Positions 1 through 8,495 of a stretch of DNA of 40,589 nucleotides are shown one piece after another. Origin of the DNA: an uncultured Eubacteriales bacterium (lineage in GTDB: Bacteria > Bacillota > Clostridia > Peptostreptococcales > Anaerovoracaceae); contig UQXL01000024.1 of assembly GCA_900545135.1 (NCBI GenBank), forward strand, positions 1 to 40,589, read 5' to 3'. Within the stretch, counting starts at the first letter, position 1, and every line of letters starts with the position of its first letter. The notes under the pieces are model-generated. The model made no database searches and had not been told where the DNA came from. It saw nothing but the letters and a program-made list of their open reading frames with translations. Both the position numbers and the translations under genes were made by a program.

Positions 1-1
1 A

Positions 2-283
2 GTATGAAAAAACAACCTCGTTAAGCTGGATATAAAAGATTCTGTCATAGAGATAACTTCATAATCAGATGAAGGAAACGTGAAAGAAGAAGTAATCATA
101 ACAAAAGAAGGAGAAGACGTAACGATAGGATTCAACTCAAAATATTTGCTTGACGCTTTGAAAGTTATAGAAGACGAAAGTATAGTTCTTCTATTCAATA
201 ACAGCGTAAGTCCTTGCCTCATTAAACCTGTTTCAGGAGATTCATTCGAGTACTTGGTATTACCGGTTAGATTAGGCCAGTAA
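2..283 (+). pseudogene. dnaN: 3' remnant of dnaN (DNA polymerase III beta clamp), two in-frame stops
   Basis: Read in the frame of base 2, the sequence encodes the last domain of the sliding clamp: a KNNLVKLDIKD stretch, then FNSKYLLDAL, LLFNNSVSPCLIKP and the C-terminal EYLVLPVRL that ends beta clamps. TGA at 5-7 and TAA at 62-64 interrupt the frame where the family has Gly and Asn. The longest open piece starts at a GTG at 80 and would give only 67 residues, too short to be a clamp. The 5' part lies outside the window. Neighbouring genes stop with TAA, TGA and TAG, so a changed genetic code is not the explanation. A host cannot live without a clamp, so either another dnaN exists or the reads at this edge carry errors. 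Assignment to DnaN is secure; the cause of the stops is not. Confidence 0.75.
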
Positions 284-291
284 ACTCATAT

Positions 292-699
292 ATGAAGATT
301 GAGACCCAGATAAGAATTGCTAAAAACTTAAAGCTGATAAGAATAAGTAATTGTTTAAATCAATCTCAAATGGCAGACTTTGCAGGAATAAGCAGGTCTA
401 TCTATATAAGCTATGAAAATGGAAAAAGAACGCCTGACGCCGAGACGCTTTTCAATATAGCAACCAGGTTTGGTCTTGATATGAGCGTTTTCTTTGAAAG
501 CGACAGTTATAAGGTTCTAAGCTATATTGAAAACGGTGAGTTGTTTGACGACGGCATGGTAAAGCTTATAAAAAATTATAAAGAATTATCTTCTTTTTCC
601 AAAGGAATGTTGATCGAAAGATCAGAATGTCTCAAGGACTGGGACAAGATAAGAGAAGAAAAGAGAAAAATCCTGGAAGAAAGCCGTTTGAAAAAATAG
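292..699 (+). CDS. XRE-family helix-turn-helix regulator in the dnaN-recF gap
   Basis: 135 residues. An N-terminal Cro/C1-type HTH spans about residues 9-65 (QSQMADFAGISRSIYISYENGKRTP, shown in part, is the recognition core), followed by a charged, helical C-terminal half without a recognisable ligand domain. It starts eight bases after the dnaN stop and ends 30 bases before recF, so the three read as one transcript. This slot is often taken by a small S4-domain RNA-binding protein (YaaA type) in Firmicutes; an XRE protein here is less usual. No strong Shine-Dalgarno precedes the ATG, which may mean it depends on read-through from dnaN. Target genes are unknown. DNA-binding class is confident; function is not. 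Confidence 0.8.
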   Translation: MKIETQIRIAKNLKLIRISNCLNQSQMADFAGISRSIYISYENGKRTPDAETLFNIATRFGLDMSVFFESDSYKVLSYIENGELFDDGMVKLIKNYKELSSFSKGMLIERSECLKDWDKIREEKRKILEESRLKK

Positions 700-729
700 C
701 AGGTTTAAAGCAGGCAGGATAAATTTACA

Positions 730-1824
730 ATGTACATAAAACATATAGAGCTTAAAAATTTTAGGAATTATGAACATCTTGATTTAAGCTTCGACAAAAA
801 TATAAATTTTATAGTCGGAAATAACGCTCAGGGAAAGACAAATCTCGTTGAGAGTATTTTCATGTCTTCAATAGGAAAATCTTTCAGAACATCAAAAGAC
901 AGTGAGATGATAAAATTTGACGAAGATTTCTGCACTATAAAGACCATTGCAAAAAAAGAATTTTCCGATACTGAAGTTGAAATAATACTGAAAAAAGACG
1001 CGGGAAAATTCATAAAAGTCGACGGAATAAGTGCCTCCAGAACTTCCGACATATTGGACAATATATACATAGTGATATTTTCACCTGAAGATCTGAGAAT
1101 AGTAAAGGACGAGCCGGAAAAGCGCAGAAAATTCACTGACAGAGAATTAAGCATAATAAGGCCGTCATATTACGATGCTTTGAGCAGCTATAAAAAAGTC
1201 CTGATTCAAAGGAACATGTACCTGAAAGAAAAGAAAATAGATTTTTCTGTTCTCGATATATGGAATATGCAGCTTGCTAAATACGGCTCAAAAATCATTT
1301 CGATGAGAGAAGATTTTATAAAAAAAGTCGGCTGTATAAGCAACAAAATACATTATAACATTACCAACGGAAAAGAAAATCTGATTCTCGAGTATGATCC
1401 AAATATAAAGAATCAGGAAAATCTCGAAGAAAAAATATATGAAGAACTTAAAAAATCAGAAGAAAATGATTTCAGGCTGAGGACTACAACCAGAGGTCCC
1501 CACAGAGATGATATCCAGTTTTATATAGACGGGATAAACGTAAGAAATTTCGGTTCTCAGGGTCAGCAGAGAACGGCGGCCCTCTCGCTCAAGCTTGCGG
1601 AGCTTGATCTGATAAAAGAGGAAACCGGCGAAAATGCCATATTGCTCTTAGATGATGTAATGTCAGAGCTTGACCCTATAAGACAGGAATTTCTGATAAA
1701 ATCGCTTTCAGATACACAGCTTTTTATCACTTCTACAGAAATAACAGAAAATCTAAAGGATACCGTTGAAAAAGGCAGTATATTCAGAGTGAACGGCGGT
1801 AAAATAGAATCTTGTAATCAGTAA
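730..1824 (+). CDS. recF: RecF, DNA replication/repair SMC-like ATPase
   Basis: 364 residues, the normal length for RecF. It helps load RecA onto gapped DNA bound by single-strand binding protein, in the RecFOR pathway. The Walker A motif GNNAQGKT is at residues 30-37, the ABC-type signature GSQGQQRTAAL is near residue 275 and the Walker B segment LLLDDVMSELD near 305; all key residues are present. It follows the XRE gene by 30 bases and is closed by a hairpin terminator about 55 bases after its stop. The usual partner downstream of recF would be a small DUF370 gene and gyrB; here gyrB is separated by oligopeptide transporter pieces. The ORF is intact even though the dnaN piece next to it is broken. 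Confidence 0.97.
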   Translation: MYIKHIELKNFRNYEHLDLSFDKNINFIVGNNAQGKTNLVESIFMSSIGKSFRTSKDSEMIKFDEDFCTIKTIAKKEFSDTEVEIILKKDAGKFIKVDGISASRTSDILDNIYIVIFSPEDLRIVKDEPEKRRKFTDRELSIIRPSYYDALSSYKKVLIQRNMYLKEKKIDFSVLDIWNMQLAKYGSKIISMREDFIKKVGCISNKIHYNITNGKENLILEYDPNIKNQENLEEKIYEELKKSEENDFRLRTTTRGPHRDDIQFYIDGINVRNFGSQGQQRTAALSLKLAELDLIKEETGENAILLLDDVMSELDPIRQEFLIKSLSDTQLFITSTEITENLKDTVEKGSIFRVNGGKIESCNQ

Positions 1825-1878
1825 ATAATCAGCAGGTAAAATTTTTAAATAATATGATATTGAAATTGACGTTGAATT

Positions 1879-1911
1879 GCAGAGATAATAAAATTATCTC
1901 TGCGATTTTTT
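1879..1911 (+). terminator. rho-independent terminator after recF
   Basis: Perfect 11-bp stem GCAGAGATAAT / ATTATCTCTGC with an AAA loop, followed by a run of six T at 1906-1911. It ends the dnaN'-XRE-recF transcript and lies just before the break point with the oppD fragment. Confidence 0.85.
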
Positions 1912-1964
1912 ATGGTATGAATTTTGCTTATTTTAATTTGCAAAAGAATATACTAAATGTTTTA

Positions 1965-2216
1965 TTCGCTGAGAAACATCCGTATACTCAAGGGTTGTTC
2001 GACTCTCTTCCCAAGATCAACGACGACCGGGAAATGCTCCAGCCGATACCGGGACAGATGCTTGACCCTATGGAGCTTCCTGATGGCTGCGCATTCGCAC
2101 CGCGCTGCAAGTATGCTGCAGAAAAATGTAACCAGGGAATTCCGTCAAAAACTTATTTCGGCGACACCCACTATGTCGCCTGCTGGCGTTATGAAGACCC
2201 TGAGTTTAAACTATAG
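1965..2216 (+). pseudogene. C-terminal fragment of an OppD/DppD-type ABC ATPase
   Basis: About 80 codons match only the tail of oligopeptide-transporter ATPases: HPYTQGLFDSLPKI, then PIPGQMLDP and the cysteine motif CAFAPRCKYAAEKC that precedes the family's end. Walker A, signature and Walker B are all absent. The open frame runs back to an ATG at 1854, but the residues before about 1965 are AT-rich and unrelated to the family, so the gene has lost roughly three quarters of its 5' end. The break lies about 55 bases after the recF terminator. The stop is 11 bases before the oppF start, the normal oppD-oppF spacing, so this is the right-hand part of a former opp/dpp operon joined to the recF region. 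Confidence 0.8.
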
Positions 2217-2227
2217 GAGGTGACGTC

Positions 2228-3175
2228 ATGAGCGAACATTTACTTGAAGTCAACCATCTAAAAAAATATTTCAAAACGAATAAAGGAACGCTTCAGGCCG
2301 TAGACGACATCTCCTTTACCCTTGACGCCGGCAAAACTCTCGGCCTTGTAGGCGAATCCGGCTGCGGAAAGTCCACGACAGGAAGAGCTATCCTCAGGCT
2401 TACTGAGCCTACGGCAGGCGAAGTGCTCTTTGAGGGCAAAGACGTTGCCAGGATGAAAAACAGTGAAATGCACCAGATGCGCCGCGACATGCAGATGATA
2501 TTCCAGGAACCTTTCTCCTCCCTCAACCCGAGAAAGACGGTGGAAGAACTCATCGCCGAGCCTTTGAAGTGGTATAAAGTACACAAATCAAAGGCGGAAA
2601 AGACTGCCCATGTCTCCAAGCTGATGGAAACCGTAGGTCTGGCTTCCCGCCTGGCCAACGTCTATCCTCATGAGCTTGACGGAGGCCGCCGCCAGCGTAT
2701 AGGAATAGCCAGAGCCCTCGCCCTGGATCCAAAATTCATCGTATGCGACGAGCCGGTATCCGCTCTGGACGTGTCTATTCAGGCACAGGTACTTAATCTG
2801 CTCAAAGAATTGCAGAAAGAATACGGCATTGCTTATCTTTTCATAACCCACGATCTTTCGGTAGTAAATCATTTTTCCGATGATATAGCCGTCATGTATC
2901 TGGGGCAGATAATTGAAAAAGCGCCGGCAAGAGAGCTGTTCAACAACCCTGTGCATCCTTACACCAAGGCGCTGCTCTCAGCAATTCCTATTCCTGACGT
3001 AGACGCGGTGGTCGAACAGATTCCTCTCAAAGGAGAAATTTCTTCGCCTATCAACATGAAGCCTGACTGCCACTTCGCAGCAAGGTGCCCTTATGCCACA
3101 GAGGAATGTCACGCAGGCGCTCCTGCCCTTGTAGACAGAGACAGCGAGCATTTTGTGGCATACCATCTTTTCTGA
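2228..3175 (+). CDS. OppF/DppF-type oligopeptide ABC transporter ATPase, altered signature motif
   Basis: 315 residues, close to the usual length. It would be one of the two cytoplasmic ATPases that power peptide uptake. Walker A GESGCGKST is at residues 42-50, Walker B IVCDEPVSALD near 173, the H-loop in ITHDLS, and the C-terminal cysteine motif CHFAARCPYATEEC is present. The ABC signature, normally LSGGQRQR, reads LDGGRRQR at residues 150-157, so the Ser and Gln that contact ATP are both replaced. It starts after a good AGGAGGTG site. The companion OppD is a fragment and no permease or binding protein is nearby, so it probably has no dedicated transporter here. It may be on its way to decay, or it may serve permeases encoded elsewhere. 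Confidence 0.85.
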   Translation: MSEHLLEVNHLKKYFKTNKGTLQAVDDISFTLDAGKTLGLVGESGCGKSTTGRAILRLTEPTAGEVLFEGKDVARMKNSEMHQMRRDMQMIFQEPFSSLNPRKTVEELIAEPLKWYKVHKSKAEKTAHVSKLMETVGLASRLANVYPHELDGGRRQRIGIARALALDPKFIVCDEPVSALDVSIQAQVLNLLKELQKEYGIAYLFITHDLSVVNHFSDDIAVMYLGQIIEKAPARELFNNPVHPYTKALLSAIPIPDVDAVVEQIPLKGEISSPINMKPDCHFAARCPYATEECHAGAPALVDRDSEHFVAYHLF

Positions 3176-3504
3176 TTGCAGGCTCTTTCACAATAAAATA
3201 ATCATACGATTACTGTGAAACGCAGCAGGCATCTTATAAGCTCCTCTTCGGGCAGGCAAGTGAAATGATAAAGCTTGTTTACCTGTGGAGGAGCAAATTT
3301 TATGTTCTGAAAAAAGAAACTGCGCCAGGGCTGTATTTTGTACTCACACAACGGCACATAAAACCATATCCCGCCCTCCCCTCAACTTCTTTTTGACGCA
3401 GTACATATATCGACAGTTTTTTAAGGCTGTTTTGGCGCGAAAATAACCCATTTAAAGGATAAAAATAAAAAAAGAATAATTTTACTCAAAATATATATTT
3501 TTTA
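3176..3504. other. non-coding gap between oppF and the gyrB promoter, with two inverted repeats
   Basis: No convincing gene. TTTCACA and TGTGAAA bracket about 3190-3224. A larger imperfect hairpin with CTCCTC / GAGGAG outer arms and CAGGCAAG / CTTG..CCTG inner arms spans about 3241-3295 and is followed by AAATTTTAT; it may end the oppF transcript. The remainder is AT-rich lead-in to gyrB. Confidence 0.4.
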
Positions 3505-3533
3505 TGGAAAAACCCCCTTAAATGTGCTATACT
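3505..3533 (+). promoter_or_regulatory. probable gyrB promoter with extended -10
   Basis: TGCTATACT gives an extended -10 (TATACT at 3528-3533). A weak -35, TGGAAA at 3505-3510, lies 17 bases upstream. Transcription would begin near 3540, giving a leader of about 28 bases to the ATG at 3568. Confidence 0.55.
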
Positions 3534-3567
3534 AATATAGTTAAATTTTATGAAAAAAGGTGAAAAA

Positions 3568-5493
3568 ATGAGTTTATTGGAAGAAAAGACTAATGGGCAG
3601 TATGACGCCGCCCAGATACAGGTCTTGGAGGGTCTTGAAGCCGTAAGAAAAAGACCCGGAATGTATATAGGAAGTACAGGAGCCAGAGGACTTCACCACT
3701 TGGTATATGAAATTGTGGATAACAGTGTGGATGAAGCTCTGGCAGGTTTTTGCAAGATCATAAAAGTCACTATAGAAAAAGACAATTCTATCACAGTTGA
3801 AGACGACGGAAGAGGCATGCCCGTGGACAAGCATCCGAAGATGGGAATACCTGCCGTTGAAGTTATTCATACTATTCTTCACGCCGGAGGAAAATTCGGC
3901 GGCGGAGGATACAAGGTTTCCGGAGGTCTTCACGGCGTAGGAGCATCGGTAGTAAACGCCCTTTCCACCCACATGGAAGTGGAGATAAAGAGAAACGGCA
4001 ACATATACAAGCAGTGCTACGAAAGAGGAAAGACGGTAACGCCGCTGGAGATAATAGGCGAGTCAAAGAAGACAGGTTCAAAGACCTCTTTCTGGCCGGA
4101 TCCAGAAATATTTGAAACCACCGTTTTCGATTACGGCACCCTGCAGCACAGACTCCGCGAGATGGCTTTCCTCAACAAGGGAATAAAGATAATCTTCAAG
4201 GACGAGCGCGAGGGTCAGAAAAGGAGCGAAACTTTCCACTACGAAGGCGGAATCAAAGAGTTCGTAAAATTCCAGAACGAAAACAAGGACCCTATCCATC
4301 CTGACATCATATATTTTGAAGTAGTCAAGGAAACCTGCGAAGTCGAAGTGGCCATGCAGTACACCGACAGCTACAGTGAGCTGGTTTTGGGATACGCCAA
4401 CAACATAAATACCACCGACGGCGGTACTCATATAGTAGGCTTTAAGAGCGCACTTACCAGGATTTTCAACGATTACGGCAAGAAAGCCAAGATCCTCAAA
4501 GAAAACGACGATTCGCTGAGCGGAGAAGACGTTAGAGAAGGACTTACCGCCATAGTTTCAGTAAAACTCGCAGAGCCTCAGTTCGAGGGACAGACGAAAG
4601 CCAAGCTGGGAAATCCTGATATGAGAGGTTTTGTCGAGACTTCGACCAATGAGTACCTGACAGCTTTCCTCGAAGAAAATCCGGCACAGGCCAAAGCCAT
4701 ACTCGAAAAATGTATCAAGGCCGCCCGCGCCAGAGAAGCCGCAAGAAAAGCCAGGGACATGACAAGGAGAAAAGGCGCTCTCGAGAGCTTCTCCCTGCCG
4801 GGAAAGCTGGCCGACTGCTCTGACAAAGACCCGTCCCAGTGCGAGATATTCCTCGTCGAGGGAGATTCCGCCGGAGGAAGCGCCAAGGACGGCAGAGACA
4901 GAAAGCGCCAGGCCATACTCCCGCTCAGAGGTAAGATATTAAACGTTGAAAAAGCAAGGCTTGACAGGATTCTCGGATCAGACGAGATCAAGAACATGAT
5001 AACGGCTTTCGGCTGCGGCATAGGAGATGATTTCAACGTCGATAAGCTCAGATATCATAAGATAATAATAATGACAGATGCCGACGTCGACGGAGCCCAC
5101 ATAAGGACTCTGCTGCTGACGTTCTTCTACAGATACATGAGACCTCTCATCGAGGGAGGCTATGTTTATGCTGCCCAGCCGCCGCTTTATCAGGTGAAAA
5201 AAGGCAAAGACGTATATTACACCTACAGCGAAGAAGAGCAGGCCAAGCTGATGAAGACTCTCGAGGATAAGTCCGGAAAGGCGGATATCCAGCGTTACAA
5301 AGGTCTCGGAGAGATGGACGCAGAGCAGCTTTGGGACACAACCATGGACTACGAGCACAGGACTCTCATACAGATAACCATAGAGGACAGCGCCGAGGCT
5401 GACCAGACTTTCTCCATACTGATGGGCGACAAGGTTCCTCCGCGCAAGAAATTCATAGAAGAAAATGCGGTTTACGCCACGCTGGATATTTAG
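3568..5493 (+). CDS. gyrB: DNA gyrase subunit B
   Basis: 641 residues from the ATG at 3568, preceded by AAGGTG five bases upstream. An in-frame ATG at 3550 lies only about ten bases from the predicted transcript start and has no ribosome site, so I prefer 3568. GyrB supplies the ATPase that drives negative supercoiling as an A2B2 complex. The GHKL ATP-binding motifs (EIVDNSVDEALAG, DDGRGMPVD), the central QTKAKLGN segment, and the TOPRIM motifs EGDSAGG and DADVDGAHIRTL are all present. The quinolone-region Asp and Lys/Arg residues look ordinary. gyrA follows after 20 bases with its own RBS, forming the usual gyrBA unit. Confidence 0.98.
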   Translation: MSLLEEKTNGQYDAAQIQVLEGLEAVRKRPGMYIGSTGARGLHHLVYEIVDNSVDEALAGFCKIIKVTIEKDNSITVEDDGRGMPVDKHPKMGIPAVEVIHTILHAGGKFGGGGYKVSGGLHGVGASVVNALSTHMEVEIKRNGNIYKQCYERGKTVTPLEIIGESKKTGSKTSFWPDPEIFETTVFDYGTLQHRLREMAFLNKGIKIIFKDEREGQKRSETFHYEGGIKEFVKFQNENKDPIHPDIIYFEVVKETCEVEVAMQYTDSYSELVLGYANNINTTDGGTHIVGFKSALTRIFNDYGKKAKILKENDDSLSGEDVREGLTAIVSVKLAEPQFEGQTKAKLGNPDMRGFVETSTNEYLTAFLEENPAQAKAILEKCIKAARAREAARKARDMTRRKGALESFSLPGKLADCSDKDPSQCEIFLVEGDSAGGSAKDGRDRKRQAILPLRGKILNVEKARLDRILGSDEIKNMITAFGCGIGDDFNVDKLRYHKIIIMTDADVDGAHIRTLLLTFFYRYMRPLIEGGYVYAAQPPLYQVKKGKDVYYTYSEEEQAKLMKTLEDKSGKADIQRYKGLGEMDAEQLWDTTMDYEHRTLIQITIEDSAEADQTFSILMGDKVPPRKKFIEENAVYATLDI

Positions 5494-5513
5494 GGAAAGG
5501 AGGGCGAATTTAA

Positions 5514-8006
5514 ATGGCAACATTTTTTGAAGATCAAAAGCTTATACAGCATGAAATAAACAAGGAGATGAAAGACTCCTACATCGACTACGCCATGAGC
5601 GTAATCGTCGGCCGTGCCCTTCCTGACGTAAGAGACGGGCTTAAGCCGGTACACAGAAGAATCCTCTACGGAATGAGCGGCCTCGGAGTCACTCCGGACA
5701 AGCCGCATAAGAAATCGGCCCGTATCGTCGGTGAAGTAATGGGTAAATATCACCCTCACGGAGACTTTTCCATATACGACGCCATGGTAAGACTGGCCCA
5801 GCCGTTCAACATCAGGTATACCCTTGTGGACGGACACGGAAACTTCGGTTCCGTCGACGGAGACGGCGCTGCCGCCATGCGTTATACAGAAGCGAGGATG
5901 ACGCCTCTGGCTCTCCAGATGCTTCGCGACATAGACAAAGAAACAGTAGACTTTTCGCCTAACTTCGATGGCGAAGAAAAAGAACCGGACGTTCTTCCGT
6001 CGAGATTTCCCAACCTGCTGGTAAACGGCTCCAACGGTATAGCCGTAGGTATGGCCACTTCCATACCTCCGCATAATCTCTGCGAAGTCATCGACGCGGC
6101 TGTAAAAGTCATCGACGAGCCGGAATCGACCGTCGAAGATTTGATTAAGATAATAAAAGGACCAGACTTCCCTACCGGAGCCATGATAATGGGCAAAGCC
6201 TCCATGAGAGAGGCATACCGCACCGGCCAGGGAAAGGTTATTGTAAGAGCCGTAGCCGAGATAGAAGAAGCCAGCCACGGCAAACAGCAGATCATAGTCA
6301 CCGAAATCCCTTATCAGGTCAACAAAGCCAGACTTATCGAAAAGATCGCCGATCTGGTAAGAGATAAGAGAATAGAGGGAATTACGGGTATCCGCGATGA
6401 GTCCAACCGTAAGGGAATGAGAATCGTCATCGAGCTCAAGCGCGACACAAACGCCAATATCGTTCTCAACAGACTCTATAAGCATACCCAGATGCAGGAA
6501 AGCATTTCAATGATAATGCTTGCTCTGGTCGACGGCCGCCCTAAAGTTCTCAACCTTTATGAGATAATAAGCGAGTATCTGAAGCATCAGAAAGAAGTCG
6601 TCACGAGAAGAACCATCTTCGACAAGAAGAAAGCCGAAGCCAGGGCTCATATCCTGGAGGGCTACCTGATAGCTTTAGACAACATAGATGAAATAATCAA
6701 GATAATCAGAAACAGCTACAACGACGCCAAGGAAAAGCTGATGGACAGATTCAGCCTTTCCGAAATCCAGGCTCAGGCCATCCTGGATATGCAGCTGCGC
6801 AGACTGCAGGGTCTGGAAAAAGAGAAGATCCAGAACGAGTATGACGAGCTGCTAAAAAAAATCGCCTACTATGCCGAGCTTCTCGCAGACGAGCACAAGC
6901 TGATGGGCGTAGTCAAGGAAGAGCTTATCGAGATCAAGGAAAAATGGGGAGATAAGAGAAAGACCAAAATAATGGCCGCCGCCGAAGAGCTGGAGGAAGA
7001 GGACCTTATCGAAGAGCAGAACGTCTGCATCACCCTCACCCACCTGGGATATATAAAGAGAGTTCCGGCAGACACTTACAGAGCTCAGAGAAGAGGCGGA
7101 AAAGGAATCACCGGCATAACCACCCGTGAAAACGATTTCGTCAAGAACATGATAATGACCTCGACTCACGACTACCTGCTGTTCTTCACCAACACCGGAA
7201 AAGCCCACAGAATCAAGGCTTACGAAATTCCGGAAGCGGCCAGAACAGCCAAGGGAACTCCTGCCGTAAACTTCCTCAACCTCATGCAGAGAGAACGCAT
7301 CACGGCAGTCATTCCTATCAAGGAATTTTCCGAAGACAAGTTCCTCATCGGAGTCACCAAGGACGGAACCATCAAGAAGACCGCCCTTTCCAACTTCAAT
7401 ACCAACAGAAAAACCGGCCTGATCGCCATGAACCTCAAGGAAGGCGACGAGCTGATAGGAATCAAGCAGACCACCGGCAGCAACAAGGTGATAATCGTTA
7501 CCAAGCACGGCAAGTGCATTTCCTTCTCTGAAGAGGACGTAAGACCTATGGGCAGGATCGCCGGCGGCGTGAGAGCCATCAAGCTGGAAAAGGACGACGA
7601 AGTAGTCGCCATGGAACTGGTTGAGCCGGGTCAGGAACTTCTCGTCGTTACTCAGAAAGGTTTCGGTAAGAGAACAAGAGTTGAGGAATACAAAACTCAG
7701 GTCAGAGGCGGAAAAGGACTTCTGACTTACGATAAGGCCAAGTTCAAAAAGACGGGAGAACTGGTAGGAGCCATGGTCGTAGATGATAACGACGACATAA
7801 TGCTCATAAATTCCGACGGCATCATCATAAGGATGAAAGCCGGCGAAGTTTCCCGCCTGGGAAGAGCAACTCAGGGCGTTAAGATAATGAGCGTCGCAGG
7901 AGATGCCAACATCATCGCTTTAGCCAAAGTCGCCCGTGAAGAAGAACTCGAGGAAGAAGAGCAGAAAGAAGCCAAAAAGGATGACGGAGAGCAGCTCACG
8001 TTGTAG
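5514..8006 (+). CDS. gyrA: DNA gyrase subunit A, Phe at the Ser83-equivalent position
   Basis: 830 residues. GyrA cuts and rejoins DNA; the catalytic tyrosine is Tyr124 in AAMRYTEARM. The GyrA-box QRRGGKG, needed for DNA wrapping, is at about residue 526, followed by the six-bladed C-terminal propeller repeats and an acidic tail. The quinolone-determining region reads HPHGDFSIYDAMVRLAQ: residue 85 (codon TTT at 5766-5768) aligns with Ser83 of E. coli GyrA, where Phe or Leu substitutions are known to cause fluoroquinolone resistance; the Asp87 equivalent is kept. A GGAGGG ribosome site precedes the start. Codon choice is richer in C-ending codons than in recF, as expected for strong expression. 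Confidence 0.98.
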   Translation: MATFFEDQKLIQHEINKEMKDSYIDYAMSVIVGRALPDVRDGLKPVHRRILYGMSGLGVTPDKPHKKSARIVGEVMGKYHPHGDFSIYDAMVRLAQPFNIRYTLVDGHGNFGSVDGDGAAAMRYTEARMTPLALQMLRDIDKETVDFSPNFDGEEKEPDVLPSRFPNLLVNGSNGIAVGMATSIPPHNLCEVIDAAVKVIDEPESTVEDLIKIIKGPDFPTGAMIMGKASMREAYRTGQGKVIVRAVAEIEEASHGKQQIIVTEIPYQVNKARLIEKIADLVRDKRIEGITGIRDESNRKGMRIVIELKRDTNANIVLNRLYKHTQMQESISMIMLALVDGRPKVLNLYEIISEYLKHQKEVVTRRTIFDKKKAEARAHILEGYLIALDNIDEIIKIIRNSYNDAKEKLMDRFSLSEIQAQAILDMQLRRLQGLEKEKIQNEYDELLKKIAYYAELLADEHKLMGVVKEELIEIKEKWGDKRKTKIMAAAEELEEEDLIEEQNVCITLTHLGYIKRVPADTYRAQRRGGKGITGITTRENDFVKNMIMTSTHDYLLFFTNTGKAHRIKAYEIPEAARTAKGTPAVNFLNLMQRERITAVIPIKEFSEDKFLIGVTKDGTIKKTALSNFNTNRKTGLIAMNLKEGDELIGIKQTTGSNKVIIVTKHGKCISFSEEDVRPMGRIAGGVRAIKLEKDDEVVAMELVEPGQELLVVTQKGFGKRTRVEEYKTQVRGGKGLLTYDKAKFKKTGELVGAMVVDDNDDIMLINSDGIIIRMKAGEVSRLGRATQGVKIMSVAGDANIIALAKVAREEELEEEEQKEAKKDDGEQLTL

Positions 8007-8085
8007 CCGCTGAGGCCTTGCGGCCGAGCCGTACAGATTTGGCCACTGCGGCCGCTGCGGCGTCGAAAAAGCATTTTAAAGGAGG
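8007..8085 (+). other. GC-rich palindromic gap between gyrA and rsbW
   Basis: Holds repeated GCGGCCG cores (TTGCGGCCGAGCC and CTGCGGCCGCTGCGGC) that can pair with each other, followed by GAAAAAGCATTTT. It could attenuate read-through from gyrA. There is no clean T-run, so I do not call a terminator. The rsbW ribosome site AAAGGAGG follows. Confidence 0.35.
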
Positions 8086-8093
8086 CGTTATAA

Positions 8094-8495
8094 ATGACAG
8101 ATAAACTGACATTTATCATCCCGGGGAAGCCTGAATATATAACCATGGTGCGTCTTGCAATCGGGTCCGTTGCCAATACCGCGGGTTTTGACATAGAGGA
8201 GATAGACGACATAAAGACAGCTGTCGCCGAAGCATGCAGAAATATAAGCTGCCACGGTTCGGAGGGCTTTGCGGAAGAATATCAGGTGGAATGTCTTGTC
8301 GATGGCGGAAAGCTTGAAATTTCAGTAAAAGATATGAGTTCCGACCATAAAATCAAGAAAGTCAACAAACCTTGCCTGGACTGCCCCAACGAAGGCAATC
8401 TGGGAGTATTCGTGATCCAGTCTCTCATGACCAGAGTCGAGATACTGGATAATACTCAGGGCAAAAAGACCATCAAAATGGTAAAGGAAAGATAA
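8094..8495 (+). CDS. rsbW: RsbW-type anti-sigma factor (serine kinase)
   Basis: 133 residues of the HATPase_c anti-sigma family. The N-box region is DIKTAVAEACRNISCHG (about residues 40-56), and a glycine loop GNLGVFVIQSLM is near residue 100. By family knowledge such proteins bind and silence a SigB-type sigma factor and phosphorylate an anti-anti-sigma protein. Its stop overlaps the start of the sigma factor by one base (TAATG), so the two are translationally coupled. No RsbV/SpoIIAA-like gene is adjacent, unlike the usual rsbV-rsbW-sigB order. SpoIIAB is an alternative name, but the sigma factor next to it looks like SigB rather than SigF. Confidence 0.88.
   Translation: MTDKLTFIIPGKPEYITMVRLAIGSVANTAGFDIEEIDDIKTAVAEACRNISCHGSEGFAEEYQVECLVDGGKLEISVKDMSSDHKIKKVNKPCLDCPNEGNLGVFVIQSLMTRVEILDNTQGKKTIKMVKER

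Noticed and set aside
2..100. Recoded stop codons in dnaN
   Set aside because: TAA, TGA and TAG all end normal genes nearby, so stop reassignment does not fit.
5490..6485. Long open frame of 331 codons on the - strand opposite gyrA
   Set aside because: It is antisense to a certain gene, has no start signal or family motif, and arises from the codon bias of gyrA.
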